Below, one piece after another: positions 52,929 through 62,300 of a stretch of DNA of 64,000 nucleotides. The stretch is from assembly GCA_029776735.1 (NCBI GenBank), contig JAKOUL010000024.1:1-64000 (forward strand), read 5' to 3'. Within the stretch, counting starts at the first letter, position 1; each line of letters begins with the position of its first letter. The notes under the pieces were generated by a model, which saw only the letters and a program-made list of their open reading frames with translations, did not search any database and was not told the DNA's origin. This DNA is from Dictyoglomota bacterium. Lineage in GTDB: Bacteria > Dictyoglomota > Dictyoglomia > Dictyoglomales > Dictyoglomaceae. The position numbers and the translations under genes were made by a program.

Positions 52929-53938
52929 TGAAGGAGCTGATTAAAAAACTCACAAGTGTATCATCTCCCAGTGGAAGAGAGGAGGAAATAAGAAACACCA
53001 TATTAGAAGAATTGAAAGGATCCATAGATGGCTATGAGATAGATAAATTAGGTAATTTGATAGTATGGAAAAAAGGTAAAAAAGAAGGCAAAATACTTCT
53101 TGATGCTCATATGGATGAAGTTGGAGTCTTAGCTACATATATTGATGAAAGAGGTTTTATCAGAATTGAGGCAATAGGGGGAGTCTCTCCATATAATCTT
53201 TTAGGAAGTAGCATATCTTTTCCAAAAGTAGAGGGAATTGTAGGAATAGAAGGTGAAACTCCAGAAGAACTAACAAAGAATATAAGAAATCTTGACTTTG
53301 ATAAAATCTATGTGGATATTGGTGCTAAGAGCAGAGAAGAAGCAGAAAAGTTAGTACCCCCTGGAACTTTTGGAGTATACCACTATTCATTTAAAGACTT
53401 AGGAGAACGCATTGTATCCAAATCTCTTGATGATAGAATTGGCTGTACCATAATTATTGAAGTACTAAAAAGAGCAAATCCATACTATGACCTATTTGGA
53501 ACCTTTTCTACCCAAGAAGAGATAGGACTTGTAGGCGCAAGTGTTGTTGCCTTTAATATAAAACCAGATTTAGCTATTGCTATAGACGTAACTTCCAATT
53601 CAGATACCCCCAAAGGATCAAAAAGGATGTCCTTAGAGTTAGGAAAGGGACCTACCATTAAAATAAAGGATAGGGCTTCTATAAGTGATAGAAAAGTTGT
53701 AGAAACCCTAAAAAAATTTGCTGATAAAAATAATATACCATATCAAGTTGAAATTCTACTCTATGGAGGAACCGATGCCGCTATGTTGCAAAGAACAGGA
53801 GAAGGAATCATTGCAGGAACCCTATCTATACCCACAAGATATGTGCATTCTCCAAATGAGATGGTAGATATGAACGATGTGGAAAATGCTATCAAACTAC
53901 TTAAGGCTTTGGTAGAATCAGAAGAGCCTTTAAGTTGA
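52928..53938 (+). CDS. M42-family aminopeptidase, third of three
   Basis: 336 residues with DAHMDEVGV, KSLDDRIGC, QEEIGLVGA, AIDVTSNSD and RYVHSPNEMV, so all metal ligands are present. It shares its first base with the end of gene two, so the three are one transcript. Its closest relatives in sequence style are the other two, but the N-terminal domain insert is clearly different. Confidence 0.9.
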   Translation: MKELIKKLTSVSSPSGREEEIRNTILEELKGSIDGYEIDKLGNLIVWKKGKKEGKILLDAHMDEVGVLATYIDERGFIRIEAIGGVSPYNLLGSSISFPKVEGIVGIEGETPEELTKNIRNLDFDKIYVDIGAKSREEAEKLVPPGTFGVYHYSFKDLGERIVSKSLDDRIGCTIIIEVLKRANPYYDLFGTFSTQEEIGLVGASVVAFNIKPDLAIAIDVTSNSDTPKGSKRMSLELGKGPTIKIKDRASISDRKVVETLKKFADKNNIPYQVEILLYGGTDAAMLQRTGEGIIAGTLSIPTRYVHSPNEMVDMNDVENAIKLLKALVESEEPLS

Positions 53939-53946
53939 AGTATGAA

Positions 53947-53986
53947 AGGGGAGGAAAGAGCTTTATATTTTTGCCCTTCCCTCCCT
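53947..53986 (+). terminator. Imperfect hairpin after the M42 operon
   Basis: AGGGGAGGAAAG can pair with CTTCCCTCCCT with two bulges across a 12-base loop. An A run, not a T run, follows, so termination is uncertain. Confidence 0.35.
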
Positions 53987-54012
53987 ATAAAAAATAGATT
54001 AAAATAGTATAT

Positions 54013-54330
54013 ATGAATGTAGGAAATAGAATCAGAGAACTCCGAAAAAATAAAAATTTAAAATTGGAAGACCTTGCCAATATGACAGGGCTTTCCCTCT
54101 CGTATATATCGTTAGTAGAAAGAGGACTTAAGCATCCATCGTTAAAAGCTTTAGAAAAAATAGCTGATGCTTTTAATGTTCCTACCTCTTTTCTCTTTAC
54201 TGAAGATAAAGAAGAAAATTTAGAAGCCTTTTTAAGAACTAATACAAACCTTGACGATGACGAAAGAAAGATGATCATCCAACTCATAAATTCCTTAGAG
54301 AAGAAAAAAAGTGTACGAAAATCTAATTAA
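54013..54330 (+). CDS. XRE-family helix-turn-helix regulator
   Basis: 105 residues. An N-terminal HTH_3 domain has the recognition region MTGLSLSYISLVERGLKHPS. A short helical, acidic C-terminus follows. No Shine-Dalgarno precedes the ATG and a TAAAAT box (54000-54005) would start transcription about 1-7 bases from it, so the mRNA may be leaderless. The next gene encodes an ImmA/IrrE peptidase that overlaps it by 20 bases. In other systems this peptidase cleaves the XRE partner to relieve repression. Confidence 0.88.
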   Translation: MNVGNRIRELRKNKNLKLEDLANMTGLSLSYISLVERGLKHPSLKALEKIADAFNVPTSFLFTEDKEENLEAFLRTNTNLDDDERKMIIQLINSLEKKKSVRKSN

Positions 54331-54748
54331 AGAAATCCTTTCATATTTTTCTATAACTAAACCTCCTGTAAAGCCAGATCTTATAGCCTATGGTTTAGGA
54401 ATAGATATTACAGTAGAAAAGCTACCTGAAAAAGTTTCTGGCCTTTTGTACCTTTCCCCTAAAATACAAGTAATTATTGTAAATCGCGAACATCCCCGAG
54501 TAAGACAAAGATTCACTGTTGCTCATGAACTTGGACATTTCTTTTTACATCAAAAAAATCCTGTATATACAGAATATTTAGACAAAGAAGAAGACACTTT
54601 TGAATATGAAGCAAATACCTTTGCTGGAAATTTATTACTTCCAGATTTTATGCTTAAAAAGTACATTTACCTTCCTTTAGAAAAAATAGCCGATATATTC
54701 TTTGTATCTAAAAGTACCGTAGAGCATAGATTAAAGTATTTTAAATAA
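54311..54748 (+). CDS. ImmA/IrrE-family metallopeptidase (M78)
   Basis: A 145-residue zinc peptidase with the HExxH motif in VAHELGHFFLH, plus a third ligand in EYEANTFAGNLL. Residues 120-145 (IADIFFVSKSTVEHRL) form a small helix-turn-helix-like end, as in some ImmA proteins. The start is GTG at 54311, inside the XRE gene. The pair probably controls a stress response or a mobile element; no phage or conjugative genes are nearby, so a stress role is more likely. Confidence 0.87.
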   Translation: MYENLIKEILSYFSITKPPVKPDLIAYGLGIDITVEKLPEKVSGLLYLSPKIQVIIVNREHPRVRQRFTVAHELGHFFLHQKNPVYTEYLDKEEDTFEYEANTFAGNLLLPDFMLKKYIYLPLEKIADIFFVSKSTVEHRLKYFK

Positions 54749-54763
54749 ACCTTAAAATCTCTC

Positions 54764-54792
54764 TTGACAAAAAATTTAGGATTAACTATCAT
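54764..54792 (+). promoter_or_regulatory. Promoter of the starch-degradation operon
   Basis: TTGACA (54764-54769), a 17-base spacer and TATCAT (54787-54792). The transcript should start near 54799, beside the first operator. Confidence 0.75.
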
Positions 54793-54804
54793 ATTCTTAT
54801 CAGC

Positions 54805-54853
54805 TAACACGTGTAAATAATCTTAAGAAGATTTTAAAATTAACACGTGTTAA
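54805..54853. promoter_or_regulatory. Two LacI-type operators of the starch operon
   Basis: TAACACGTGTAA (54805-54816) and a perfect 14-base palindrome TTAACACGTGTTAA (54840-54853) lie downstream of the promoter. They are the best copies of the motif found before lacI and malE. The second is followed by GGGAGG (54856-54861), a Shine-Dalgarno-like sequence 79 bases before the ATG. Confidence 0.7.
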
Positions 54854-54940
54854 AAGGGAGGTGGGAAAAGTCTTAAAGAGATCTTAAAAACTTTTCTTAA
54901 ATCATTTTTTTAAAAAATCTAAAAGGGGGTATTTAAAAAA

Positions 54941-56407
54941 ATGAAGAAATTTTTCATTCTATTTTTGAGCATTCTACTTATTAGTACTTTTGCCTATGCC
55001 CAAGAAGTCACTCTTTATGGATACAGTGAGATAGAAGTAAGAAGTGAATTTTTAAAAGATGAAGATGGTGTCTATTCCAATACTTTAGGACCTATAAGTT
55101 TAGATTATTGGAATACTTACTTTAAGGTTAAAGCAGAGCCATCAAGCTGGCTTGAAAGCTACTTTGAACTTAAAATGTACCCTGATTTTTCTAATCTTTT
55201 TGGACCGGGAATCATTGAAGTTCAAAAAGCACATTTAATTTCAAAAAGTTCTCTTTTAACTTTAAGAGCTTACTATAAGGAAGATGCCACTCCCTTTGAT
55301 GACCCATTACAATTAAACAAGCCTGGAGATCTCCCTGGCTCTTCTTGGATTTGGGGTAATGGAATTGAAGTTTCTGGAAAAGTTTTTGGTACAAACTTCC
55401 TTGCAGGCATCAATTCTTCCGATCAAATTTCCTATGTAAGAGTAAAAAAGAGCTTTGCCCCACTACTTGCAGGCTTTACTGCCATGGGAACCAACTGGGG
55501 AACAGCCAATCAAGGAAAGAGCCTATTTGGTGTAGATGTAACAGGTAAATTAGGACCTGTTGATCTAAAGGCTGAAGGAATTTACGGAAAATGTGATTGG
55601 GGAACAGGTTCTGAAGGTGGAATGGTACTATATGCTGATCTTTCTTCTCAGCTAAATTCTCTTTTAAAGCTTTATGGAACAGCAAAGAAAGTTGACTTAG
55701 GATATATGCATCAATTTGGATGGTTTAAAACAGACCAGACTCAGCTCATCCCAGGAACCAGTGGTTCTGCTGGTACTTATGTGAAAATTGGCGCAGTAGT
55801 CACCCCATTATCCAACTTATCCATAGAACCAATAGTAGAACTGACTAATAGAGAGGATATTACTGAAAAAACCACAGAAATCACTGGAATAGTCACCTAC
55901 AATCCAACAAAACAAGTTAATCTAAAAGGTACAGTATATAATGAAAACGTAAATGGGACAAATTCTACCAGTATAACTGGAGAGGTAACATTAAAACCTG
56001 TTAAGAATACTTCAATCTATGGCAAATTACATCAACCTTTAGAAGACAAAACAGGTTATTATGCAAACATCATCCTAACACCTCTTAACAATATGACTCT
56101 CTATAGTTCAATCTCTGGTGGATTTGTTTATGATGATACCTATAACACGTTAGTTTATAATCCCAATGTCTCATTTATATTTATAAAGGGAGATTATAAA
56201 TTAGCGAGAGATGTTACTCTTACAGGTCTTTATCAAAATTTCAAAAATAACACTGAGGAACATAATACATATTACTTAGCTTTAAATTTCAATAATGCCA
56301 CACTATATTACGGAAAAGCACCTCTTAATAGTGATGCAGTTATAACAGAAGGAATACCTGTGGACTTTGCAAAACAAATTGGAGCTAAAATCTCCTTTGA
56401 TTTCTAA
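54941..56407 (+). CDS. Outer-membrane beta-barrel protein (porin-like), starch operon
   Basis: 488 residues with a signal peptide (MKKFFILFLSILLISTFAYA) and a beta-rich repeat body of alternating hydrophobic strands. The C-terminal residue is Phe (GAKISFDF), the usual outer-membrane barrel signal, so the cell has an outer membrane. It has no clear conserved family signature. Placed first in an operon with a secreted GH57 enzyme and controlled by the same operators as malEFG, it probably lets maltodextrins through the outer envelope. AAAGGGGG precedes ATG. Confidence 0.72.
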   Translation: MKKFFILFLSILLISTFAYAQEVTLYGYSEIEVRSEFLKDEDGVYSNTLGPISLDYWNTYFKVKAEPSSWLESYFELKMYPDFSNLFGPGIIEVQKAHLISKSSLLTLRAYYKEDATPFDDPLQLNKPGDLPGSSWIWGNGIEVSGKVFGTNFLAGINSSDQISYVRVKKSFAPLLAGFTAMGTNWGTANQGKSLFGVDVTGKLGPVDLKAEGIYGKCDWGTGSEGGMVLYADLSSQLNSLLKLYGTAKKVDLGYMHQFGWFKTDQTQLIPGTSGSAGTYVKIGAVVTPLSNLSIEPIVELTNREDITEKTTEITGIVTYNPTKQVNLKGTVYNENVNGTNSTSITGEVTLKPVKNTSIYGKLHQPLEDKTGYYANIILTPLNNMTLYSSISGGFVYDDTYNTLVYNPNVSFIFIKGDYKLARDVTLTGLYQNFKNNTEEHNTYYLALNFNNATLYYGKAPLNSDAVITEGIPVDFAKQIGAKISFDF

Positions 56408-56418
56408 TAAATTTAAAT

Positions 56419-56446
56419 AATCGGGGAGGATAAAACCTCCCCGATT
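56419..56446 (+). other. Intercistronic hairpin after the outer-membrane protein gene
   Basis: A perfect 11-bp stem AATCGGGGAGG (56419-56429) / CCTCCCCGATT (56436-56446). It is followed by an A run and GGAGG, not a T run. It mirrors the malE-malF hairpin, so it may stabilise the upstream message. Confidence 0.7.
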
Positions 56447-56466
56447 AAAAAAGGAGGTTTCCAAAA

Positions 56467-57270
56467 ATGAAGAAATTTTTGACTTTTACATTTCTAATGC
56501 TTCTTTCTACTTTTATTTTTGCGGAACCCATCAAATATCCTTTAGTTTTCAATGATCCTGTAAATGATGATAAAGGTCCTGGAACATATACTTATCCTAC
56601 TGATGCTGTCTTTAAACCTGGAAGCTTTGACTTAACAAAAGTAGTTATAGACGCAGACAATGAAAATGTATACTTTAAAATTTCCTTTAGAGCTCTTATT
56701 GAAAACCCTTGGGGAAGTCCTTTAGGTCTCTCTATTCAGACAATCCATATTTATATTGATCAGGATAACAAACCTAATTCTGGCTTTAGAGATTTTATTC
56801 CAGGAGTCAGAGCTCAGACTACTCCCGAAAGTGCGTGGGAAATAGCTATTGTTTTAGAAGGGTGGCCCACCGAATTAAAATCTTCTATAAAAAATGCAGC
56901 ACCTGATATGTATAAGGCCTGTGTATTCCCATCAAAAGGTATTACTGTAGATGAGAATACAATTGTTATTCCTGTGCCAAAGAAAAGCTTAGGGGGAAAT
57001 TTTGAAAAGAATTTTGGTTTCCAAGTATTCATTTTAGGGCAAGAAGGTTTCCCAACTCAAGATCCACCTTCTTGTAGAATAAGAGAGGTAGTTTCCTCAG
57101 CTCAACAATGGAGATTTGGCGGAGGCGACGACTTCTATGGTGACCCTAATATCATTGATATGCTTGACTATGATAATATTAACCAATTTGAAGTTCTGAG
57201 CAAATACAAGAGTAATGCAAGATTTGAGAAAAATGTGTATGCTCAAATACCTTTTGTTTATGTTAAATAA
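56467..57270 (+). CDS. Secreted stand-alone glucodextranase-C-like carbohydrate-binding protein
   Basis: 267 residues with a signal peptide (MKKFLTFTFLMLLSTFIFA). The body aligns with the last domain of the adjacent GH57 enzyme: both share YPTDxVFKPGxFD, the ENxWGSPxGxSxQTI block, an EGW-TEL or EGW-QEL motif and QQWRFGGGDD followed by YGDPNIIDM (in the paralog KQWRFGGGDD). This fits the glucodextranase C-terminal/DOMON-like binding family. No catalytic domain is present. It probably binds alpha-glucan outside the cell and may help hold or present substrate to the enzyme or porin. Confidence 0.78.
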   Translation: MKKFLTFTFLMLLSTFIFAEPIKYPLVFNDPVNDDKGPGTYTYPTDAVFKPGSFDLTKVVIDADNENVYFKISFRALIENPWGSPLGLSIQTIHIYIDQDNKPNSGFRDFIPGVRAQTTPESAWEIAIVLEGWPTELKSSIKNAAPDMYKACVFPSKGITVDENTIVIPVPKKSLGGNFEKNFGFQVFILGQEGFPTQDPPSCRIREVVSSAQQWRFGGGDDFYGDPNIIDMLDYDNINQFEVLSKYKSNARFEKNVYAQIPFVYVK

Positions 57271-57291
57271 AAAAATCAAGGGGGGAGATAA

Positions 57292-60200
57292 ATGAAAAAG
57301 TTTTATACTTGTTTCCTTATTGCTTTTCTTCTATTAATTTCTATAGGTACATCCGATAGTATTGGAGAACCTCCAATAAAGCTATATGTTTCCGAAACAA
57401 AAAAAGTTAATAAACCTTTATATGTAACTATAATATGGCATAATCACCAACCCTTCTATTATGATTCTTCAAATAATATGATGCTTCTTCCATGGGTTAG
57501 AATGCATGCTATAAAAGATTATTATGATATGGCAAGTATTCTTAAAAACTATCCTCAGGTAAAAGCAAATTTTAATATGGTACCTTCTCTTATTTACCAA
57601 TTAGAGCTTTACCTAAACCAACAAGTAAAAGATAAGTATTTAGTATTAACAGAAAAAGCTGCTGATGAACTTACTAATGAAGATAAAGATTTTATTCTCA
57701 GAAGGTTCTTTGATGCAAATTGGGATAGGATAATAAGGAAATTCCCAAGGTATTGGGATCTTCTTAATAAAAGAGGACAATCAGTAAGTGATGAGGCTAT
57801 ATTAGATGCTATAAATAAATTTACAGTCCAAGATTTCAGGGATCTTCAAGTATGGTTTAATTTAGCATGGTTTGACCCTGACTTCCAACAATATGATAAG
57901 GACCTGGCAAAACTTATAGAAAAGGGGAAAAATTTTACTGAAGAAGATAAAAAAATAGTAATCCAAAAACAATATGAAGTAATGGCTAAAATCCTTCCAC
58001 TATACTATGAGCTTCAAAAGAAAAAACAAATTGAAGTAACCTCTACACCATTTTTCCATCCCATAATGCCTCTCCTCGCTAATTACAAATCTGCCTTAGA
58101 AGCTTCACAAGATATTGAGTTACCAAAAGCCACCATTACATATCCTGAGGATGTAGAAGCTCAGTTAAAAATGGCAGTAACATACTATAAGAAGTATTTT
58201 AAAGAAAATCCTAAAGGGCTCTGGCCTTCTGAAGGATCTGTGAGTCAAGAAATAATTCCATTAGTAAGTAGTGTGGGTATTCAGTGGATGGCAAGTGATG
58301 AAGATGTACTCTCTAAATCCTTAGGCATACCTATTTTAAGGGATACCAAAGGTAATGTTCAAAATCCTGAGGTTTTTTACAAACCATACATTGTAGAGGA
58401 AAACGGAAAGAAATTGAATATGATCTTCAGAGATAAAAATCTTTCAGACAAGATTGGATTTGTATATAGTGGAATGAAAGGAGAAAGTGCTGCAATAGAT
58501 CTCATAAATAGACTTGAAGATATATATGAAAAAGTCAAAGATAAAGAGGGTCCTTTCTTAGTAAGTTTAATCCTTGATGGAGAAAACTGTTGGGAATATT
58601 ATGAGAATGATGGGAAAGAATTCCTTAACGCCTTTTACAAACTATTAAGTGACAATCCATACATTGAAACAGTAAGAGTAAGTGATTTTCTTGCTAAATA
58701 TCCACCCAAAGATACGATTCAAAGACTGTCGGCAGGATCCTGGGTAGACGGTACTTTTCTCACGTGGATAGGAGAAGGAGAAGAAAATAAAGCTTGGGAA
58801 CTTTTTGATAGAACAAGAGTTGACTTAGTATATGCTACTGTAAAAGCAAGAAAGACATTAGCACCTACCCTTGATCCTCAAAAGCTTAAAGACAACATAC
58901 AAAAAGCTTGGTTTGAACTATATGCAGCTGAAGGTAGCGACTGGTTCTGGTGGTATGGAGATGATCAAGATTCAGGAAACGACTTGGGTTTTGATCAGTT
59001 ATTTAGACAGCATCTTATAAATGTCTATAAGTATATAGAAAAAGAACCTCCCTCAACACTTTTAGTACCTATTGTAAAACTTGCTGAAGAAAAACCAATA
59101 CAACATCTTCAAACAAAATTTACTCCTAAAATTGATGGAAAAGTAGCACCTGAAGACGAGTGGAAATCTGCTGCCATATATGAAGCTAAGAAGGGGACAG
59201 GAATATTTGCAAAGCCTGCTGATTATATAAACAAACTCTACTTTGGAATTGACAATGATTCTTTATATTTTCTCGTAGAGAGCAAGGAACATATTACAGA
59301 GTTCTTAAGTAAACCTTACTATCTTGCCATTTACCTATCAAATCCAAATCAAAAGGAGATAAACATATTCCCAAGAAATAGTAAGGAATCCTTAGGATAT
59401 GGTATTTCTCATGAAATACTTATAGATCTTTCTAAGATTAGCTCTCTGGGAGAAGTAGAAGCAATAATAAATAAGGCTGATGGTAATAATGGATGGGTAG
59501 AAGTACAAAAATTAAAAGCTGCAATCTCTGAAAAATATATAGAAATTGGAGTCCCATTTAAAGCTATAAATGTAAAAGGGAGAGATAGAATATCTTTCAA
59601 TGTGATATTTGGGAAAGAAAAACCTGAAGATGTAGTACCCTACTATCTACCAATTTATGCGGTAATCCCTGAGGCAAAATTAGAGACCGTGTACTTCTCC
59701 ATTGACGATCCTGTGGGAGATGACTATGGTTGGGGTGGTATTTCTTATCCTACTGATCCTGTGTTTAAACCTGGAGTATTTGACATCATACACGTAGAAA
59801 TGGGCAAAAGTAAGGATAATATAGTATTTAGAGTAAAAATCAGAGGAGAATTAGAAAATTCATGGGGTTCTCCTATAGGAATATCACTACAGACTATAGA
59901 TGTCTATATTAATGATGGAAAGAGTAATTTACTTTACTATCAAGCTCTTCCTGGTAGACAAGCAAATATTCCTGAGGGTTGGAATAAAGCTATCTGGGTT
60001 GAAGGGTGGACTCAGGAACTGATAGAACCAACAACAGATGAGAAAGGAAAGATTCAATTAAAAGAACTAAAAGGAGTTGTGGAAACTATGGCAGATCCTA
60101 CTGAAAGAACTATTATAATCTCAGTTCCTGAAAAATACCTTGGTCCTGTAACTCCTGATTGGAAGATCGTTGTTATTATGTGTGGACAAGAAGGTTATCC

Positions 60201-60423
60201 AAGACCTGGAAACTGGAGAGTAAGAGAGGTAGAAGAGACTGCAAAACAATGGAGATTTGGGGGAGGAGATGACTCCTATGGTGATCCTAATATCATTGAC
60301 ATGATTGTACCTCCTGGAATGAAACAGGAACAAATTCTGTCTGAATGGATAAGCAGTGATGAAGAAGAAGAGAATAAATATGTAGAGATACCCTTAATTC
60401 CCCTTAGGATCTTGACCCAATAA
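57292..60423 (+). CDS. Secreted GH57 amylopullulanase-like enzyme with glucodextranase-C domain
   Basis: A large (1043-residue) extracellular enzyme that should cut alpha-1,4 and perhaps alpha-1,6 bonds of starch and pullulan. A signal peptide (about 1-25) precedes the GH57 domain with HNHQP (50-54), the nucleophile Glu314 in LWPSEGSVS and the acid/base Asp429 in LILDGENCWEYY. A CBM-like beta domain follows (about 612-790; KIDGKVAPEDEWKSA). The C-terminal domain (about 804-1030) is paralogous to the whole preceding protein. AAGGGGGGAG precedes the ATG. It is the last gene of the starch operon. Confidence 0.9.
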   Translation: MKKFYTCFLIAFLLLISIGTSDSIGEPPIKLYVSETKKVNKPLYVTIIWHNHQPFYYDSSNNMMLLPWVRMHAIKDYYDMASILKNYPQVKANFNMVPSLIYQLELYLNQQVKDKYLVLTEKAADELTNEDKDFILRRFFDANWDRIIRKFPRYWDLLNKRGQSVSDEAILDAINKFTVQDFRDLQVWFNLAWFDPDFQQYDKDLAKLIEKGKNFTEEDKKIVIQKQYEVMAKILPLYYELQKKKQIEVTSTPFFHPIMPLLANYKSALEASQDIELPKATITYPEDVEAQLKMAVTYYKKYFKENPKGLWPSEGSVSQEIIPLVSSVGIQWMASDEDVLSKSLGIPILRDTKGNVQNPEVFYKPYIVEENGKKLNMIFRDKNLSDKIGFVYSGMKGESAAIDLINRLEDIYEKVKDKEGPFLVSLILDGENCWEYYENDGKEFLNAFYKLLSDNPYIETVRVSDFLAKYPPKDTIQRLSAGSWVDGTFLTWIGEGEENKAWELFDRTRVDLVYATVKARKTLAPTLDPQKLKDNIQKAWFELYAAEGSDWFWWYGDDQDSGNDLGFDQLFRQHLINVYKYIEKEPPSTLLVPIVKLAEEKPIQHLQTKFTPKIDGKVAPEDEWKSAAIYEAKKGTGIFAKPADYINKLYFGIDNDSLYFLVESKEHITEFLSKPYYLAIYLSNPNQKEINIFPRNSKESLGYGISHEILIDLSKISSLGEVEAIINKADGNNGWVEVQKLKAAISEKYIEIGVPFKAINVKGRDRISFNVIFGKEKPEDVVPYYLPIYAVIPEAKLETVYFSIDDPVGDDYGWGGISYPTDPVFKPGVFDIIHVEMGKSKDNIVFRVKIRGELENSWGSPIGISLQTIDVYINDGKSNLLYYQALPGRQANIPEGWNKAIWVEGWTQELIEPTTDEKGKIQLKELKGVVETMADPTERTIIISVPEKYLGPVTPDWKIVVIMCGQEGYPRPGNWRVREVEETAKQWRFGGGDDSYGDPNIIDMIVPPGMKQEQILSEWISSDEEEENKYVEIPLIPLRILTQ

Positions 60424-60428
60424 TTAAG

Positions 60429-60460
60429 AAAGGAGGGGGAGCTCCCTCCTCCTTTTTCTA
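60429..60460 (+). terminator. Terminator of the starch operon
   Basis: AAGGAGGGGGAG pairs with CTCCCTCCTCCTT (one bulge), followed by TTTCTATTTTT. A strong intrinsic terminator directly after the GH57 stop. Confidence 0.85.
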
Positions 60461-60510
60461 TTTTTCCTTGATTTTCTCTAATAAAACTCTTCTCAAAAAA
60501 AATATTTAGA

Positions 60511-60518
60511 TATAAAAT
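60511..60518 (+). promoter_or_regulatory. -10 box of the ABC exporter genes, near-leaderless
   Basis: TATAAAAT lies 12 bases before the ATG. No Shine-Dalgarno is visible in the 30 bases upstream of it. If used, the leader is only about 6 bases long. No good -35 is present. Confidence 0.45.
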
Positions 60519-60530
60519 TATTGATTAGTT

Positions 60531-62300
60531 ATGTTAAAAAAGCCACTTTTAAGACATATAAAAAACTATCTTTTAGAGTATAAATGGAAGTATATCTTAG
60601 GAGCAATTTTTTTACTCCTCAGTGATATCTTCCAAGTCATATCTCCAAAAGTTTTAGGATGGGGCATTGACTCTTTAAATAAGGGAGCCATAACTTTTAA
60701 TAATCTTCTATTAATCCTTTTAAGCTTAATCTCTCTTGCAATATTAACTGCAATTTTTCGTTATTTTTGGAGAACTAGGATTCTTGCTACCGCAAGAAGA
60801 ATAGAAGCTAAAATAAGAGAGAAATTCTTCATCCATCTTCAAACATTATCGCTCAACTATTTCAATTATCATAAAACAGGTGATCTAATGGCTCTCGCAA
60901 CCAATGATTTAGGAGCTGTAAGAGAAATGTTCGCCTTTGGATTAGTCATGCTTCTTGATACCATATTTCTTGGCACTCTCTCTATTCTCTCTTTATTAAT
61001 CATAAGTCCAAAGCTTACCTTATATACTATTATTCCTTTGCCTTTAATTACTCTAACCATTACTTTGTTTGGAAGGGTAACTCACAAAAGATTTAAAGCA
61101 GTACAAGAAGGATTCGCAGACCTTACTGACAAAACCGAGGAAACTATTGCAGGGATAAGAGTAGTAAAAGCCTATGTACAAGAGGAGGAAGAGCTACAGA
61201 ACTTCCTGAAAAAAGCAAAGGAGCTACTTAAAAGGAATATCAGCCTTGCAAAGGCATGGGGATTTATGTTCCCAAGTATAGAATTTCTGGCTGGATTTTC
61301 CATATTATTGGTATTCTTCTTTGGCAGTTTAGAGGTAATCAGGGGTGAAATCTCCTTAGGAGACTTTATCGCCTTTAATTCTTATTTAGGACTCCTTATA
61401 TGGCCTATGAACGCTCTGGGACAGGTAGTAAACAATTTCCAAAGAGGGAAAGCATCCTTAGAAAGGCTCAATGAAGTATTTGATGAAATGCCAGATATTA
61501 AAGATACACCAAAGGCTATTAAAAAAGATAACCTTGTAGGAGAAATTGTATTTAAGAATGTTTATTTTAAATATCCATCAAGCAGCATATGGAATTTAGA
61601 GGACATATCCTTTGAAGTAAAACCTGGTAAATTTTTAGGTATTACTGGACCTGTGGGATCAGGAAAAACATCATTAGTAAGTCTTATTCCAAGGCTTTTT
61701 GACATCCAAAAAGGAGATATCTTTATAGACAATATCCCTATTAAAAATCTTTCTTTGTATTCCTTAAGAAAAAATATAGGCTTTGTTCCTCAAGATAGCT
61801 TTTTATTCTCTGACAGTATTGCCAATAATATTAGATTTGGAAATTCAAATCTTAGTGACGAAGAAGTCTTAGAGATTATTAAAATTGTTGCATTAGAAGA
61901 AGACTTAAAAGAATTTCCTCAAGGAATATATACCATTGTAGGAGAAAGAGGGGTCACTCTATCAGGAGGGCAAAAACAAAGAATTGCATTAGCAAGAGCG
62001 TTAGCCATAGATCCTCCTATTATTATCCTTGATGATGCCTTATCTGCTGTGGATGCTCATACAGAGAAGCAGATTCTCTCAAATATTATGGGACTAAGAA
62101 AAAACAAAAGCTTTATAGTCATTGCACAAAGGTTATCAGTTATTCAGGAAGCTGATGAAATATTAGTATTGAAAAATGGGAAAATTACAGAACGAGGAAA
62201 TCATACAGCATTAATGAAGCTTAAAGGGTTCTATGCTGGGCTTTACGAACAACAAAAGTTAGAAACTGAACTGGAGGAAAAAGATGAACCAGTATCCTGA
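60531..62300 (+). CDS. ABC transporter half, permease-ATPase (degenerate-site partner)
   Basis: A 589-residue MsbA-like half-transporter: six helices in residues 1-320, then an ATPase domain. Walker A is GPVGSGKTSLV, the signature LSGGQKQR, and Walker B/catalytic region IIILDDALSAVD. The catalytic glutamate after Walker B is replaced by Asp (DD), so this ATP site is probably hydrolysis-poor. This is the usual sign of a heterodimeric exporter of the TM287/288 or BmrCD type. Its partner overlaps it by 17 bases. Substrate unknown; lipid or drug export are typical. Confidence 0.9.
   Translation: MLKKPLLRHIKNYLLEYKWKYILGAIFLLLSDIFQVISPKVLGWGIDSLNKGAITFNNLLLILLSLISLAILTAIFRYFWRTRILATARRIEAKIREKFFIHLQTLSLNYFNYHKTGDLMALATNDLGAVREMFAFGLVMLLDTIFLGTLSILSLLIISPKLTLYTIIPLPLITLTITLFGRVTHKRFKAVQEGFADLTDKTEETIAGIRVVKAYVQEEEELQNFLKKAKELLKRNISLAKAWGFMFPSIEFLAGFSILLVFFFGSLEVIRGEISLGDFIAFNSYLGLLIWPMNALGQVVNNFQRGKASLERLNEVFDEMPDIKDTPKAIKKDNLVGEIVFKNVYFKYPSSSIWNLEDISFEVKPGKFLGITGPVGSGKTSLVSLIPRLFDIQKGDIFIDNIPIKNLSLYSLRKNIGFVPQDSFLFSDSIANNIRFGNSNLSDEEVLEIIKIVALEEDLKEFPQGIYTIVGERGVTLSGGQKQRIALARALAIDPPIIILDDALSAVDAHTEKQILSNIMGLRKNKSFIVIAQRLSVIQEADEILVLKNGKITERGNHTALMKLKGFYAGLYEQQKLETELEEKDEPVS

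Noticed and set aside
54013..54748. XRE/ImmA pair as part of a mobile element
   Set aside because: No integrase, attachment repeats, conjugation or phage genes flank it and base composition does not change.
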